Shown here: positions 14,156 through 22,708 of the stretch, piece by piece
Position numbering within the stretch: the first letter of the stretch is position 1
Layout: the number at the start of each line of letters is the position of its first letter
From: Blastopirellula marina
GTDB taxonomy: Bacteria; Planctomycetota; Planctomycetia; Pirellulales; Pirellulaceae
DNA: 45,723 bases
Direction of reading: 5' to 3'
Assembly (NCBI RefSeq): GCF_002967715.1
Contig: NZ_PUIA01000012.1
Location: 1 to 45,723 of the forward strand
Notes under the pieces: model-generated
Database searches by the model: none
Told to the model about the DNA's origin: nothing
The model's input: the letters and a program-made list of their open reading frames with translations, nothing else
Program-made: the position numbers and the translations under genes

Positions 14156-17100
14156 ATGCCGCGCAAGAAAACATCATGGAAAAACCACATATTGGGTTTC
14201 GTGGAATCTCCTTGCTCGAAAAAACATAGGAAACGTCGCCACTTGGTCCTGGAAACGATGGAACGCCGTGAACTGTTAACAACGTATCCATTATTTTCCA
14301 TGACGGGATCTGATGGCGACTTCATGGACGACGACACAGGAGAACTGATTCCGGTAGAACGGGCACAGGCTTCTTACGAAGAAGTTCTCACCGATTCAAC
14401 GGGCGATTATCTAGATTTACACATAACTGCGACTTGGGATGCGCCTCCAGGAACGAGTAATGACGTCTCGCTGTCAGCCTCTGGGCCAATTAGCATTTCA
14501 GGAAGCACTACCGGATTTCAAAATGGAGATGTAATTGTCAAAAAACTCTATTTGTCGACTATGAACCCATTCACCGCCTATGTGAATATCCATTTTTCGG
14601 GTGCTGCAACCTTCACCATTAAGATTGTCTTTGATGGCGGCGATCCAAATGGCCCTTCGAATGTCGCCGAGGATTCTGCAAACGAAACGCCCCCTACCTG
14701 CGACTGCAACTGCGGCTGTTCCGCGAAAGGATTTCCTGAAAAAGCCAGTAAGCCTGCCGAGAACAGCGGAGACACCAAGCCAGTTACAATCAATGCGACT
14801 TTGACCGGAGAACGTCCGCCTGGCAGTGTCATGGCAGTTGCTTGGCAGTTGGTAGGCGGAGCCGTCGAGACGGTTTATTACTCGCTAGACGGCCTGCCGT
14901 CGTCAGGCGAAATCACGCTGCCTTTGACGCACGTCTTCAATACGTCGAGTCTTGCGACTGGGGCTTACAACTATACTGCGAAACTAAGCAGTACCGCCTT
15001 TGATTCCGCGTTGAATAACTTCAATTTCTCGGGCGAACTCTTGGTCTCGAAGCCAAATGATGCCCTTGGCAATGGAGTTGTGGACGATCTCGCCAAACTC
15101 ACCACATCTGCCGATGGTAAGCTGCTTGATTTAGGCAATGGGAATCTGACACACTTCCTGGATAACTTGGACGGCACTTACTCGGCTGCCAACGATCCTT
15201 ACAGTCAATTGGCCTGGGATTCCGGCAGCAGCACCTACACCTTGACGAATCAAGAAGGCGAGACTTACACCTTCAATAGTGCCGGGTTGGCGACCACGAA
15301 GAAGGATAAACGCGGCCGTGAGACCTCTTACAGCTATACCGACGCCGATGGCGATTCCGTTGCGGATGAAATCTCTAGTATCACCAAACATGGTGGCCAA
15401 ACCACTAGCTATGGCTATACGTCTAGCAAGCTGACCACTATTACCGATGAATTGGGACGGGTTACCTCCTATACGTACGACGTCAATGACCGGATTGAAA
15501 CGATCACTTCGCCTGACCCAGACGGTGCAGGCAGCTTAGTTCCGATCGTGAACACTTACAGCTACGACAGCACAGGCAGGGTCAATTCGATCGCCAAGTC
15601 GAACGGCGAAACGATCCAGTACGTCCGTGATTCTTCAGGAGCTTTGATCGAAAGCATATCGCCTGATGGTAGCTCCACGGAATACAATAACTACGCCTAT
15701 CGGAACCTTCCTGCATCGGGAACCGGCACATTGATGAATCCAGCCTCGCTGACCCTTGAAGGAGATGCCTGGGGCGAGATGACGACCGATGGAGTCACCA
15801 CCTATTACAAGACCGACCGAAAAGGCAATCTGCTTGCGGTCAAAGATGCGGAAGGCAACGTCACGACCTACGACCGCAACGCCGCGGGTTACGTCACCAA
15901 AATCACCGAGGCCGATCCGGACGGTCCTGGCGCGCTAGAAGCGGCAGTCTACGAATACTCCTACGACTCGAGCGGTAATATACTGACTGAAACGCTGCCG
16001 GACGATTCAGTAAGAACCTGGGAGTACCACGCGACCTGGAATGAGCCGATCAAGTTTATCGATGCTAATGGAAACATCACCCTCTACGCTTACGATGCCA
16101 CAAATCAGTGGCTACTGACCGAGACGATTATCATTGGGGAAATCGATGACGCTATCAATCTAGAAACAGACGACCTGACCACCACCTATACCTACACCGG
16201 TGCTCCCGTCGGGGTAACCGATCCGCCGATAGGCCTGGTTGAATCGATCACCGAAGCGGATGGTGTCGTCACCGAGTTCGGATACGATGTCGACGGGAAT
16301 CGCACCTCAGTGACCTATGCGGTGGGCACGGCCGACGAAGCGACCATTTTGGCCACCTATGACGCCGCTGGCAATATGCTCACGGAAACCGATGAGTTGG
16401 GCAATGTTACGACTTACACGTACGATAACTTCGATCGTGTCACCTCGGTGACAACAGCAGATCCAGATGGGGCGGGGCCGCAAGCCGCCACGGTCGTCAC
16501 CTACACCTACAACGACTTTGACCTTCTCGCCACCGAATCCATAAACGGTAGGACGACCACATACACCTACAACACCAAGGGGCAAGTCACCTCGGTCACA
16601 GAAGCCGATCCGGACGGTGCAGGTTCGCTAACTGCTCCGGTTACTTCCTACACTTACGACAGCGATGGCAACATCCTTACCATCACCGATCCGCTGGGGA
16701 ACGTGACGACCTATGGCTATACCGATGGCCTGCTGACCTCAATCACCGAAGCCGATCCGGATGGAGCCGGGCCGCAAACCGCTCCGGTAACAAGCTACAC
16801 CTACGATGACGCTGGCCGAATCCTGACGGTCACCGATCCTCTCGGTCAGGTTACGACCTATAACTACGACAATCTGGGACGTCAGATTTCGGTGTCGTTA
16901 CCCGATCCAGATGGTGCTGGGGCGCTTACTGCACTGAGCAGCACGACTGTCTACGATGCCTTCGGACGCTTCGTCAGCGAAACCGACTTCAGTGGAATCA
17001 CCACAACCTACACCTACGATTCGGAAAGCAATCTGCTCACCGAAACAACGCCGCTGGGCACGACGACCTACACGTATGATGAACTAAATCGGCTGGTGGA

Positions 17101-20100
17101 AGTCGAAACGGCCGATCCCGATGGAGCCGGTGCGCTCGCAGCCCTGGTGAACACCTACTCCTACACGGCTACCGGGCAAATTGCTTCGGTCACCACGCCC
17201 AAGGGAACGACATCGCATACTTACGACAACCGTCGTCGCAGAACCAGCGTAACCTTGCCCGATCCGGATGGAGTTGGCGGTCAATCCGCTCCCGTCTCCA
17301 GCACCACCTACGATGATGCCGGAAACGTGCTGACCGAAACGGATGCCCTCGGCAATGTCACCACTTACGAATACGACGATCTGAATCGAGTCATCAAAAT
17401 CACTTCGCCTGACCCAGACGGCGTCGGGGCGATGACCTCTCCGGTGACCGAGTATGGGTACGACGAATTCGGCCAACTGGTCAGCATGACCGATCCGAAT
17501 GGAGGCGTAACTACCTATGAGTACGACGACCTGGGTCGCCAAACCAAGGTCATTTATGCGGATCCCGATGGGGCCGGTGCGCAATCATCTCCGGAAGTTT
17601 CGTTCGTCTACGACGCCAACGATCGACTCACGAGCATGACCGACGAACTAGGGAACGTCACGACCTACGCGTATGACAACCTGGGAAGGCAAATCTCGGT
17701 TACCCTGCCCGATCCCGATGGAGCCGGTTCAGCGACTTCCCCCGTTTACAGCTACGAATACGACGCCAATGGGCAACTGCTCAGTGAAACCGATCCACTC
17801 GGGCGGACAACCAGCTACACCTACGACGCGATGGGACGGCTGCTTACCGAGACGCTGCCCGATCCGGATGGAATCGCGCCTGCCGGGCCTCTGGCGGCAC
17901 CAGTCACGACCTACACGTATAACAGTAGCGGGCAGTTGGCCAGCGTGACCGATGCTGAATCGCAGACGGTCAGTTATACGTACAACTCGGCGGACCTCAT
18001 TGCGACGATGACCGATCCGCGCGGTACAACCGTCTATGCCTACGATGCCCTGGGACGACAGATTGCCATCTATGAACCGGACCCCGATGGCGCGGGCTCG
18101 CAACAGGCTCCGGTAACCCTCTATCAGTACAACGACGACGGGGAACTGGCGGCCACCATCACCCGCGATGGAAAAACGAGCTACGAATACGACAACTTGG
18201 GACGGATCACCAAGATCACCGAGGCCGATCCCGATGATGTGGGCTTGGCTCTCGGTTCCGCGCTGGGCTCAGGGACTGGGGCCACAGGCTCGGCGACTGG
18301 AGGTCCGGAAATCGTTGTTACCGACGGGGTTCTCGAAGGGCTTGTCCTGACAGATGGTTCCTCGACCGTGGGCTTCGGCACAGTCGATGTGGGAAGTACT
18401 GCGATTCGCACCTTCGAGATCACCAACATCGGCGACAGTCCGCTCACGATCAGTTCAATCACGCTTCCTAGCGTTTTTAAAATTATTTCTTACTCGGACG
18501 ACGAAATTGCCGCTGGTGAGTCGACCACGATCACCGTCCAGTTTACTCCGACCACGGTCGCCTCATATTCGGCTACGCTGACGATTAACAACGATGACAA
18601 TGATGAATCGTCGTTCGAGGTCCAGTTGACCGGTTCGGGGCAGGCCAGCACCAACGGTAGTGAAGTCGCCGCCTCGACCAGTTTCACATACGATGATGTC
18701 GGGCGAACGACCAGCGAAACTGATGCTCTGGGCCATACGACCAGTTACGAGTATGACCACCTGGGCCGTGTTGTGAAAAAGACGGATGCCGAATTGGGCG
18801 AGACGACCTATACCTACGACGCCAACGGCAACCGCCTGACGCTCACCGATCCAGTGTCGAACACAACCACCTGGACGTACGATGCTCTTAACCGAATGCT
18901 CACCAATACAAATGAGCTGAACGATACGCGAACCTACGAGTACGACGCTGCTGGTAACGTGGTCGAATACACCGACCGCAACGGCCGAGTGACCGTCTAC
19001 GAATATGATGACTTACAACGTCGCACCGCCGAAAAATGGATAGATGGCGTCAATGTAGAGCGAACACTCAGCTACACGTTTGATGCCGCTTCGCAGTTGA
19101 CCAGTGCCAGCGATCCGGCAGCGACCTACACGTTCACTTACGACAACCTGGGCCGCAACACGAGCACCACGCACGACCTGGCGGCTCTTGGCTTCGACGT
19201 GGTGATTGATGAGGCGTACGACGCCCTGGGCCGTCGCACGAGCTTGGCGGCGGAGATCGACGGCACGGATGATCTGATCAACACCTATTCCTACGACTAT
19301 CTGAACCGCATGACCCAGGTCACGCAGGCTAGTCAGTCAGGCGGCAATGCGGTCACCGAAAAACGGGTCGACTTCGCCTACGATGCCGAAGACAAGGGGC
19401 AGTTCACGTCGATTACTCGCTACGCCGACCTGACCGGGACCGAACTGGTCGCGACCAGCACTTATGGCTATGACGCGGCCGACCGCCTCACCAGCCTGAC
19501 CCATGCCGATGGCGGCTCCAGCACGCTCGCTGGCTATACCTGGGCCTACGACGAAGGCAACCGTCTGACGGCGTTCACGGTCTACGGCTACTCGGCTGAA
19601 GACGCGACCTACAGCTACGACGATACGGATCAATTGACCGGGGCCGATCGTAGTGGCATTTCTTCCGACGAGTCGTATACCTACGACGAAAACGGCAACC
19701 GAACAAACACCGGCTACTCAACCGGCACCAACAACCAGCTTCTTTCCGACGGGACATACAACTACACGTTCGACGCGGAAGGGAATCTGACCCAAAGGAC
19801 CAGTATCGCGGATGGCAGTTACGCTGTTTACGAGTGGGACTATCGTAACCACCTGATCAGCGTGACCGATTACGACGCGTCGGACGTCAAGCAGCAGAAG
19901 GTCGAGTACGTTTATGACTACTCGAATCGGATGATCGGGAGGGAGCACGATACGGACGGGGACGGTACTGTCGATACGTCAGGCACTTTTGTCTACGACG
20001 GCAACCAGATCATCCTGGTGCTGGATGACGCAGGAGACGTCGATCATCGGCTTCTCTGGGGCCCGAATGTGGATCAGGTCCTGGCCGATGAAAACGCTGC

Positions 20101-21307
20101 AGGCGACGTTTATTGGGCTTTGACCGATCAGCTAAACACGATCCGCGATTGGGCCGAGTATGATGACGTGGCCGATACGACCAGTGTCGTCAACCACATC
20201 GCTTACGACAGCTTCGGAATTGTCTTAAGTGAAACGAACGGATCGCTCGATACGGCAGGCTTCGGGTTTACAGCTCGTTACTTGGATGAGGCGACTGGGC
20301 TGCAGTACAATAGCGAGCGTTGGTACATCGCCTCACTTGGCCGTTGGGCGAGTCAAGACCCGATCGAGTTCGAGGCGGAAGATCCGAATCTGTATCGGTA
20401 CGTGGGTAATGATCCTATCTTATTTAACGATCCAGACGGACTAAAAAAACGTTGGGTTGGAACATACCCCGTAGAAGGAACAGGACATCACCCAATTCCT
20501 GTTGAATTGTGGCTAGAATTCGGATTTGATGAGTCGCTTTACTGGTTCCTCGATTCTTATGGCAACATTCAACCTAAGGATAATACACATAATATGACGG
20601 CTCATGGGAGTTCGACAGGATATACCGCTTATGCAAGAGAAGCACTTCGGCAGAGACTGCATGATCGATTAGACGACAGTCGGAAATTGTCCGTTCATGA
20701 GCAGCAAGAATTTATTAAACGATTCATCGACGATATTTCCGATGAGAGTGCTTGTAAGAGTGAAACAGAGCGGTTTTTGCATGAGTTCAATGTCGCGGCA
20801 GAGGAAGGGGTTTCAGAAGTAAAACGATGGAAAAATGACGTCCATGGAAGAAAAAGATTTCCTGAAAAACCCTTTCCAGTTACTTCAATAAAGATTGCCG
20901 GTCTCAGACCTATCTCCAATGCTAAGTTACGAAAGATTTTGTCCTATCTGGGTGACACAGCTGACTTGACGGCAAAATATGGAGGAAAAATGCTGCCGCT
21001 TATTGGAGCTCTTATGGCATACAATCAATTGCGAAGCGATGGAAAAAGCCATGAAGAAGCTGTAGCAATAGCGGCGATTGATGAGTTGCATCCGTTCCCA
21101 GTTGGTGCCCAAGAACTCGATCAATTTGTTAATGGAATCGCTGATCGATACCGTGACAGGATCGAAAGCGCCTTGGACCATAATCGGCGGCTTAACGAAA
21201 TATATGATGGCCTTTCAAAAGATCCCCAGAATTCAATTATTCCTCTTCGTGCACGGGGTACAGTTTGTCCGCCTGATCGACGGGAGATACCTGATCGTCA
21301 TTTCTAA
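14156..21307 (+). CDS. Rhs/YD-repeat polymorphic toxin with LEPR-XLL-type N-terminus
   Basis: This 2,383-residue protein is probably exported and cell-surface. The N-terminus is basic and carries VLETMERRELLTT (31-43), the planctomycete LEPR-XLL-like motif. A unique region to ~320 has a Cys cluster (TCDCNCGCS) near 182-190. From ~330 to ~2,060 are many YD repeats (TTYTYDxLGR type), which form the Rhs beta-cocoon. Thirteen DPDG strings plus one variant are inserted between repeats. Residues ~1,382-1,498 are an inserted choice-of-anchor-D/ASH-like beta domain (FGTVDVGSTAIRTFEITNIGDSPLTI). The Rhs core ends at GRWASQDPIEFEAEDPNLYRYVGNDPILFNDPDGL (~2,061-2,095). The variable C-terminal toxin (~2,098-2,383) begins GTGHHPIPVELW, a His-His motif like GHH/HNH-type nuclease toxins. 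The following gene is its likely immunity partner. The toxin class is tentative. Confidence 0.9.
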   Translation: MPRKKTSWKNHILGFVESPCSKKHRKRRHLVLETMERRELLTTYPLFSMTGSDGDFMDDDTGELIPVERAQASYEEVLTDSTGDYLDLHITATWDAPPGTSNDVSLSASGPISISGSTTGFQNGDVIVKKLYLSTMNPFTAYVNIHFSGAATFTIKIVFDGGDPNGPSNVAEDSANETPPTCDCNCGCSAKGFPEKASKPAENSGDTKPVTINATLTGERPPGSVMAVAWQLVGGAVETVYYSLDGLPSSGEITLPLTHVFNTSSLATGAYNYTAKLSSTAFDSALNNFNFSGELLVSKPNDALGNGVVDDLAKLTTSADGKLLDLGNGNLTHFLDNLDGTYSAANDPYSQLAWDSGSSTYTLTNQEGETYTFNSAGLATTKKDKRGRETSYSYTDADGDSVADEISSITKHGGQTTSYGYTSSKLTTITDELGRVTSYTYDVNDRIETITSPDPDGAGSLVPIVNTYSYDSTGRVNSIAKSNGETIQYVRDSSGALIESISPDGSSTEYNNYAYRNLPASGTGTLMNPASLTLEGDAWGEMTTDGVTTYYKTDRKGNLLAVKDAEGNVTTYDRNAAGYVTKITEADPDGPGALEAAVYEYSYDSSGNILTETLPDDSVRTWEYHATWNEPIKFIDANGNITLYAYDATNQWLLTETIIIGEIDDAINLETDDLTTTYTYTGAPVGVTDPPIGLVESITEADGVVTEFGYDVDGNRTSVTYAVGTADEATILATYDAAGNMLTETDELGNVTTYTYDNFDRVTSVTTADPDGAGPQAATVVTYTYNDFDLLATESINGRTTTYTYNTKGQVTSVTEADPDGAGSLTAPVTSYTYDSDGNILTITDPLGNVTTYGYTDGLLTSITEADPDGAGPQTAPVTSYTYDDAGRILTVTDPLGQVTTYNYDNLGRQISVSLPDPDGAGALTALSSTTVYDAFGRFVSETDFSGITTTYTYDSESNLLTETTPLGTTTYTYDELNRLVEVETADPDGAGALAALVNTYSYTATGQIASVTTPKGTTSHTYDNRRRRTSVTLPDPDGVGGQSAPVSSTTYDDAGNVLTETDALGNVTTYEYDDLNRVIKITSPDPDGVGAMTSPVTEYGYDEFGQLVSMTDPNGGVTTYEYDDLGRQTKVIYADPDGAGAQSSPEVSFVYDANDRLTSMTDELGNVTTYAYDNLGRQISVTLPDPDGAGSATSPVYSYEYDANGQLLSETDPLGRTTSYTYDAMGRLLTETLPDPDGIAPAGPLAAPVTTYTYNSSGQLASVTDAESQTVSYTYNSADLIATMTDPRGTTVYAYDALGRQIAIYEPDPDGAGSQQAPVTLYQYNDDGELAATITRDGKTSYEYDNLGRITKITEADPDDVGLALGSALGSGTGATGSATGGPEIVVTDGVLEGLVLTDGSSTVGFGTVDVGSTAIRTFEITNIGDSPLTISSITLPSVFKIISYSDDEIAAGESTTITVQFTPTTVASYSATLTINNDDNDESSFEVQLTGSGQASTNGSEVAASTSFTYDDVGRTTSETDALGHTTSYEYDHLGRVVKKTDAELGETTYTYDANGNRLTLTDPVSNTTTWTYDALNRMLTNTNELNDTRTYEYDAAGNVVEYTDRNGRVTVYEYDDLQRRTAEKWIDGVNVERTLSYTFDAASQLTSASDPAATYTFTYDNLGRNTSTTHDLAALGFDVVIDEAYDALGRRTSLAAEIDGTDDLINTYSYDYLNRMTQVTQASQSGGNAVTEKRVDFAYDAEDKGQFTSITRYADLTGTELVATSTYGYDAADRLTSLTHADGGSSTLAGYTWAYDEGNRLTAFTVYGYSAEDATYSYDDTDQLTGADRSGISSDESYTYDENGNRTNTGYSTGTNNQLLSDGTYNYTFDAEGNLTQRTSIADGSYAVYEWDYRNHLISVTDYDASDVKQQKVEYVYDYSNRMIGREHDTDGDGTVDTSGTFVYDGNQIILVLDDAGDVDHRLLWGPNVDQVLADENAAGDVYWALTDQLNTIRDWAEYDDVADTTSVVNHIAYDSFGIVLSETNGSLDTAGFGFTARYLDEATGLQYNSERWYIASLGRWASQDPIEFEAEDPNLYRYVGNDPILFNDPDGLKKRWVGTYPVEGTGHHPIPVELWLEFGFDESLYWFLDSYGNIQPKDNTHNMTAHGSSTGYTAYAREALRQRLHDRLDDSRKLSVHEQQEFIKRFIDDISDESACKSETERFLHEFNVAAEEGVSEVKRWKNDVHGRKRFPEKPFPVTSIKIAGLRPISNAKLRKILSYLGDTADLTAKYGGKMLPLIGALMAYNQLRSDGKSHEEAVAIAAIDELHPFPVGAQELDQFVNGIADRYRDRIESALDHNRRLNEIYDGLSKDPQNSIIPLRARGTVCPPDRREIPDRHF

Positions 21308-21323
21308 CTAAAAGGTCAATTCT

Positions 21324-22319
21324 ATGTTGTTGCCATTTCGACGAGGTGATCGGTTCGGGTATCGAAATCTCATGGGAGAGGTCATCGTTGAACCTGCGTT
21401 TTTGAATGCTTACGAGAGCAACGAGGGAATCGCGGTTGCGTTGGAGACTCGATCTCCAAAACAGTACGTTTTGCTTGATGAAAACGGAGCCGTTCGTTGC
21501 CATCTACCAGACGTTTCTAGAGTCGATAATTCCGGGGTATGCCAGGGATTACTCGCGGCGACCGACGCTGGCTCTAAGAGGTGCGGCTATTTGGATACAA
21601 ACGGTGAATGGACGATAGAGCCGATGTTTCGGAATGCCAAAGCTTTTGATAAGCATGGGGCAACGGTAGGCGTGCCCCCTGATGATGCCGGGCGCAAGGA
21701 ACGGCGAATCAACAGAAAAGGAGAATTCATAGGGGACCTATTTCGCCAAATCAAAAATTTCCGAACTGATCGCCGTTTTACGGGTGCTTATCTTACGTTT
21801 AGATTTGAGACTGGCGTTGTCGTCGATTGCTTTGGTTCACGAGTCGGCAAGAGCACATTTAATCATGTCGGTCTCGAAGCGGAAGGTCTGTTGCCTGTCG
21901 AATTTCTTAACGAGCAAATCGGCTGGGTTGACACCAACGGTGAGGAAGTCAGGCGAGTCGAGGGAACGATGATCGGTGCCTACTTTAGTGATGGCTTGAT
22001 CCCTATTAAGAAGAATGAAAAGTGGGGATTGGTCGATCGAGATGGTCACTTCGTCTTAGAGCCTCAGTTTGATGTGCTGGATGTGGTTGGATTCAATCGT
22101 TTCCAAGCCGGAATGATTTCTCCTTCTGGGCAACCGGAGGTCCGATTGATCAATGGTGCAGGAGAAACCTTGGGAGAAGGTGTATTTTCGCTTATCGGTG
22201 GTTTTAAAGAGAAAGTTGCTGTCGTATGGCGTCCGAACGCCGATCCTACCTACGGAGATGACGAAGAGCGAAACTTCATCGACCCTAATGGAAATCTCTT
22301 ATTGCCGGAATGGTGGTAG
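21324..22319 (+). CDS. WG-repeat protein, probable immunity protein of the Rhs toxin
   Basis: This 331-residue protein is built from WG (KWG) beta-repeats: RFGYRNLMGEVIVEPAF, RCGYLDTNGEWTIEPMF, QIGWVDTNGEEVRRV, KWGLVDRDGHFVLEPQFD and FIDPNGNLLLPEWW. It has no signal peptide, so it is probably cytoplasmic. It starts 16 bases after the Rhs stop, with AAAGG upstream of the ATG. Both the toxin tip and this gene are visibly richer in A/T than the Rhs repeat region. WG-repeat genes are recurrent neighbours of polymorphic toxin tips, so immunity is the best inference. The fold alone does not prove it. Confidence 0.8.
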   Translation: MLLPFRRGDRFGYRNLMGEVIVEPAFLNAYESNEGIAVALETRSPKQYVLLDENGAVRCHLPDVSRVDNSGVCQGLLAATDAGSKRCGYLDTNGEWTIEPMFRNAKAFDKHGATVGVPPDDAGRKERRINRKGEFIGDLFRQIKNFRTDRRFTGAYLTFRFETGVVVDCFGSRVGKSTFNHVGLEAEGLLPVEFLNEQIGWVDTNGEEVRRVEGTMIGAYFSDGLIPIKKNEKWGLVDRDGHFVLEPQFDVLDVVGFNRFQAGMISPSGQPEVRLINGAGETLGEGVFSLIGGFKEKVAVVWRPNADPTYGDDEERNFIDPNGNLLLPEWW

Positions 22320-22593
22320 AGATTCAACTGGCGTGCTGCTTAAGGTTAAACAAATTATTCGTTGGTAAAATGTACTTCCGCATGGCTTAGCGCCACCTCA
22401 ATCGACTGCTCCGCCGAAGCCGCTCCAAAAGATGTGTCCACCTTATATTTTTTTGCGGACATTTTGCGGACAACATGGCCCATTTCGGTGCCATTCAGAT
22501 GGTATTGGAGTAATATGGAAAAATCCCGCAACCTATTGCGTCATATGGTGTTAGCGTGTAATTCGCATAGTATTAAAATGGTCATTTCTTAAC
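22320..22593. other. Element-side right end, gene-free
   Basis: No gene is supported between the WG-repeat ORF and the tRNA remnant. It contains two perfect tandem copies of TTTTGCGGACA (22451-22461 and 22462-22472) and a GCCATTCAGAT string (22490-22500) also seen upstream of repC. These may be integrase arm-type sites of the element. Confidence 0.45.
22451..22472. repeat. Tandem 11-bp direct repeat near the attachment site
   Basis: TTTTGCGGACA occurs twice head-to-tail with no spacer, about 120 bases inside the tRNA remnant. The position is where tyrosine-integrase or excisionase arm sites are commonly found. The function is inferred. Confidence 0.5.
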
Positions 22594-22646
22594 TTCAGGT
22601 CCTAGTGGGGGTTAACCCCGTGGAGGTTCAAGTCCTCTCTTCGGCA
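22594..22646 (+). tRNA. 3' half of tRNA-Leu (CAG), attR remnant
   Basis: The sequence reads as the 3' part of a class II tRNA. TTCAGGT is the anticodon loop with CAG, and CCTAG is the anticodon 3' stem. The long variable arm contains GGGG-TTAA-CCCC. The T-arm is GGAGG-TTCAAGT-CCTCT and the acceptor strand is CTTCGGC with discriminator A at 22646. CCA is not encoded. The 5' half is missing: the bases before the loop do not pair with CCTAG and no D-arm is found. This is the displaced 3' end expected at attR after integration into a leucine tRNA gene at the anticodon loop. It is not a functional tRNA. Confidence 0.8.
22594..22646. mobile_element. attR: right boundary of the integrated element
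   Basis: The tRNA 3' half together with its original terminator sits between accessory genes on the left and conserved planctomycete genes on the right. Integrases that use tRNA genes recreate an intact tRNA at one end and leave the old 3' half at the other. The crossover segment should begin at or near the anticodon loop. Confidence 0.7.
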
Positions 22647-22654
22647 CTCAATAA

Positions 22655-22690
22655 AAAACCACGATGGATTCGCCATCGTGGTTTTCTTTT
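22655..22690. terminator. Bidirectional terminator
   Basis: AACCACGATGG (22657-22667) pairs perfectly with CCATCGTGGTT (22673-22683) around ATTCG. There is a T-rich tail on the plus strand and TTTTTTATT on the minus strand. It is probably the original tRNA-Leu terminator and also ends the minus-strand gene that stops at 22709. Confidence 0.85.
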
Positions 22691-22708
22691 TTTCTTGTTT
22701 GGCCAGCG

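Noticed and set aside
22594-22646. Functional tRNA-Leu gene
   Set aside because: No D-arm, 5' acceptor strand or 5' anticodon stem is found upstream; only the 3' half exists.
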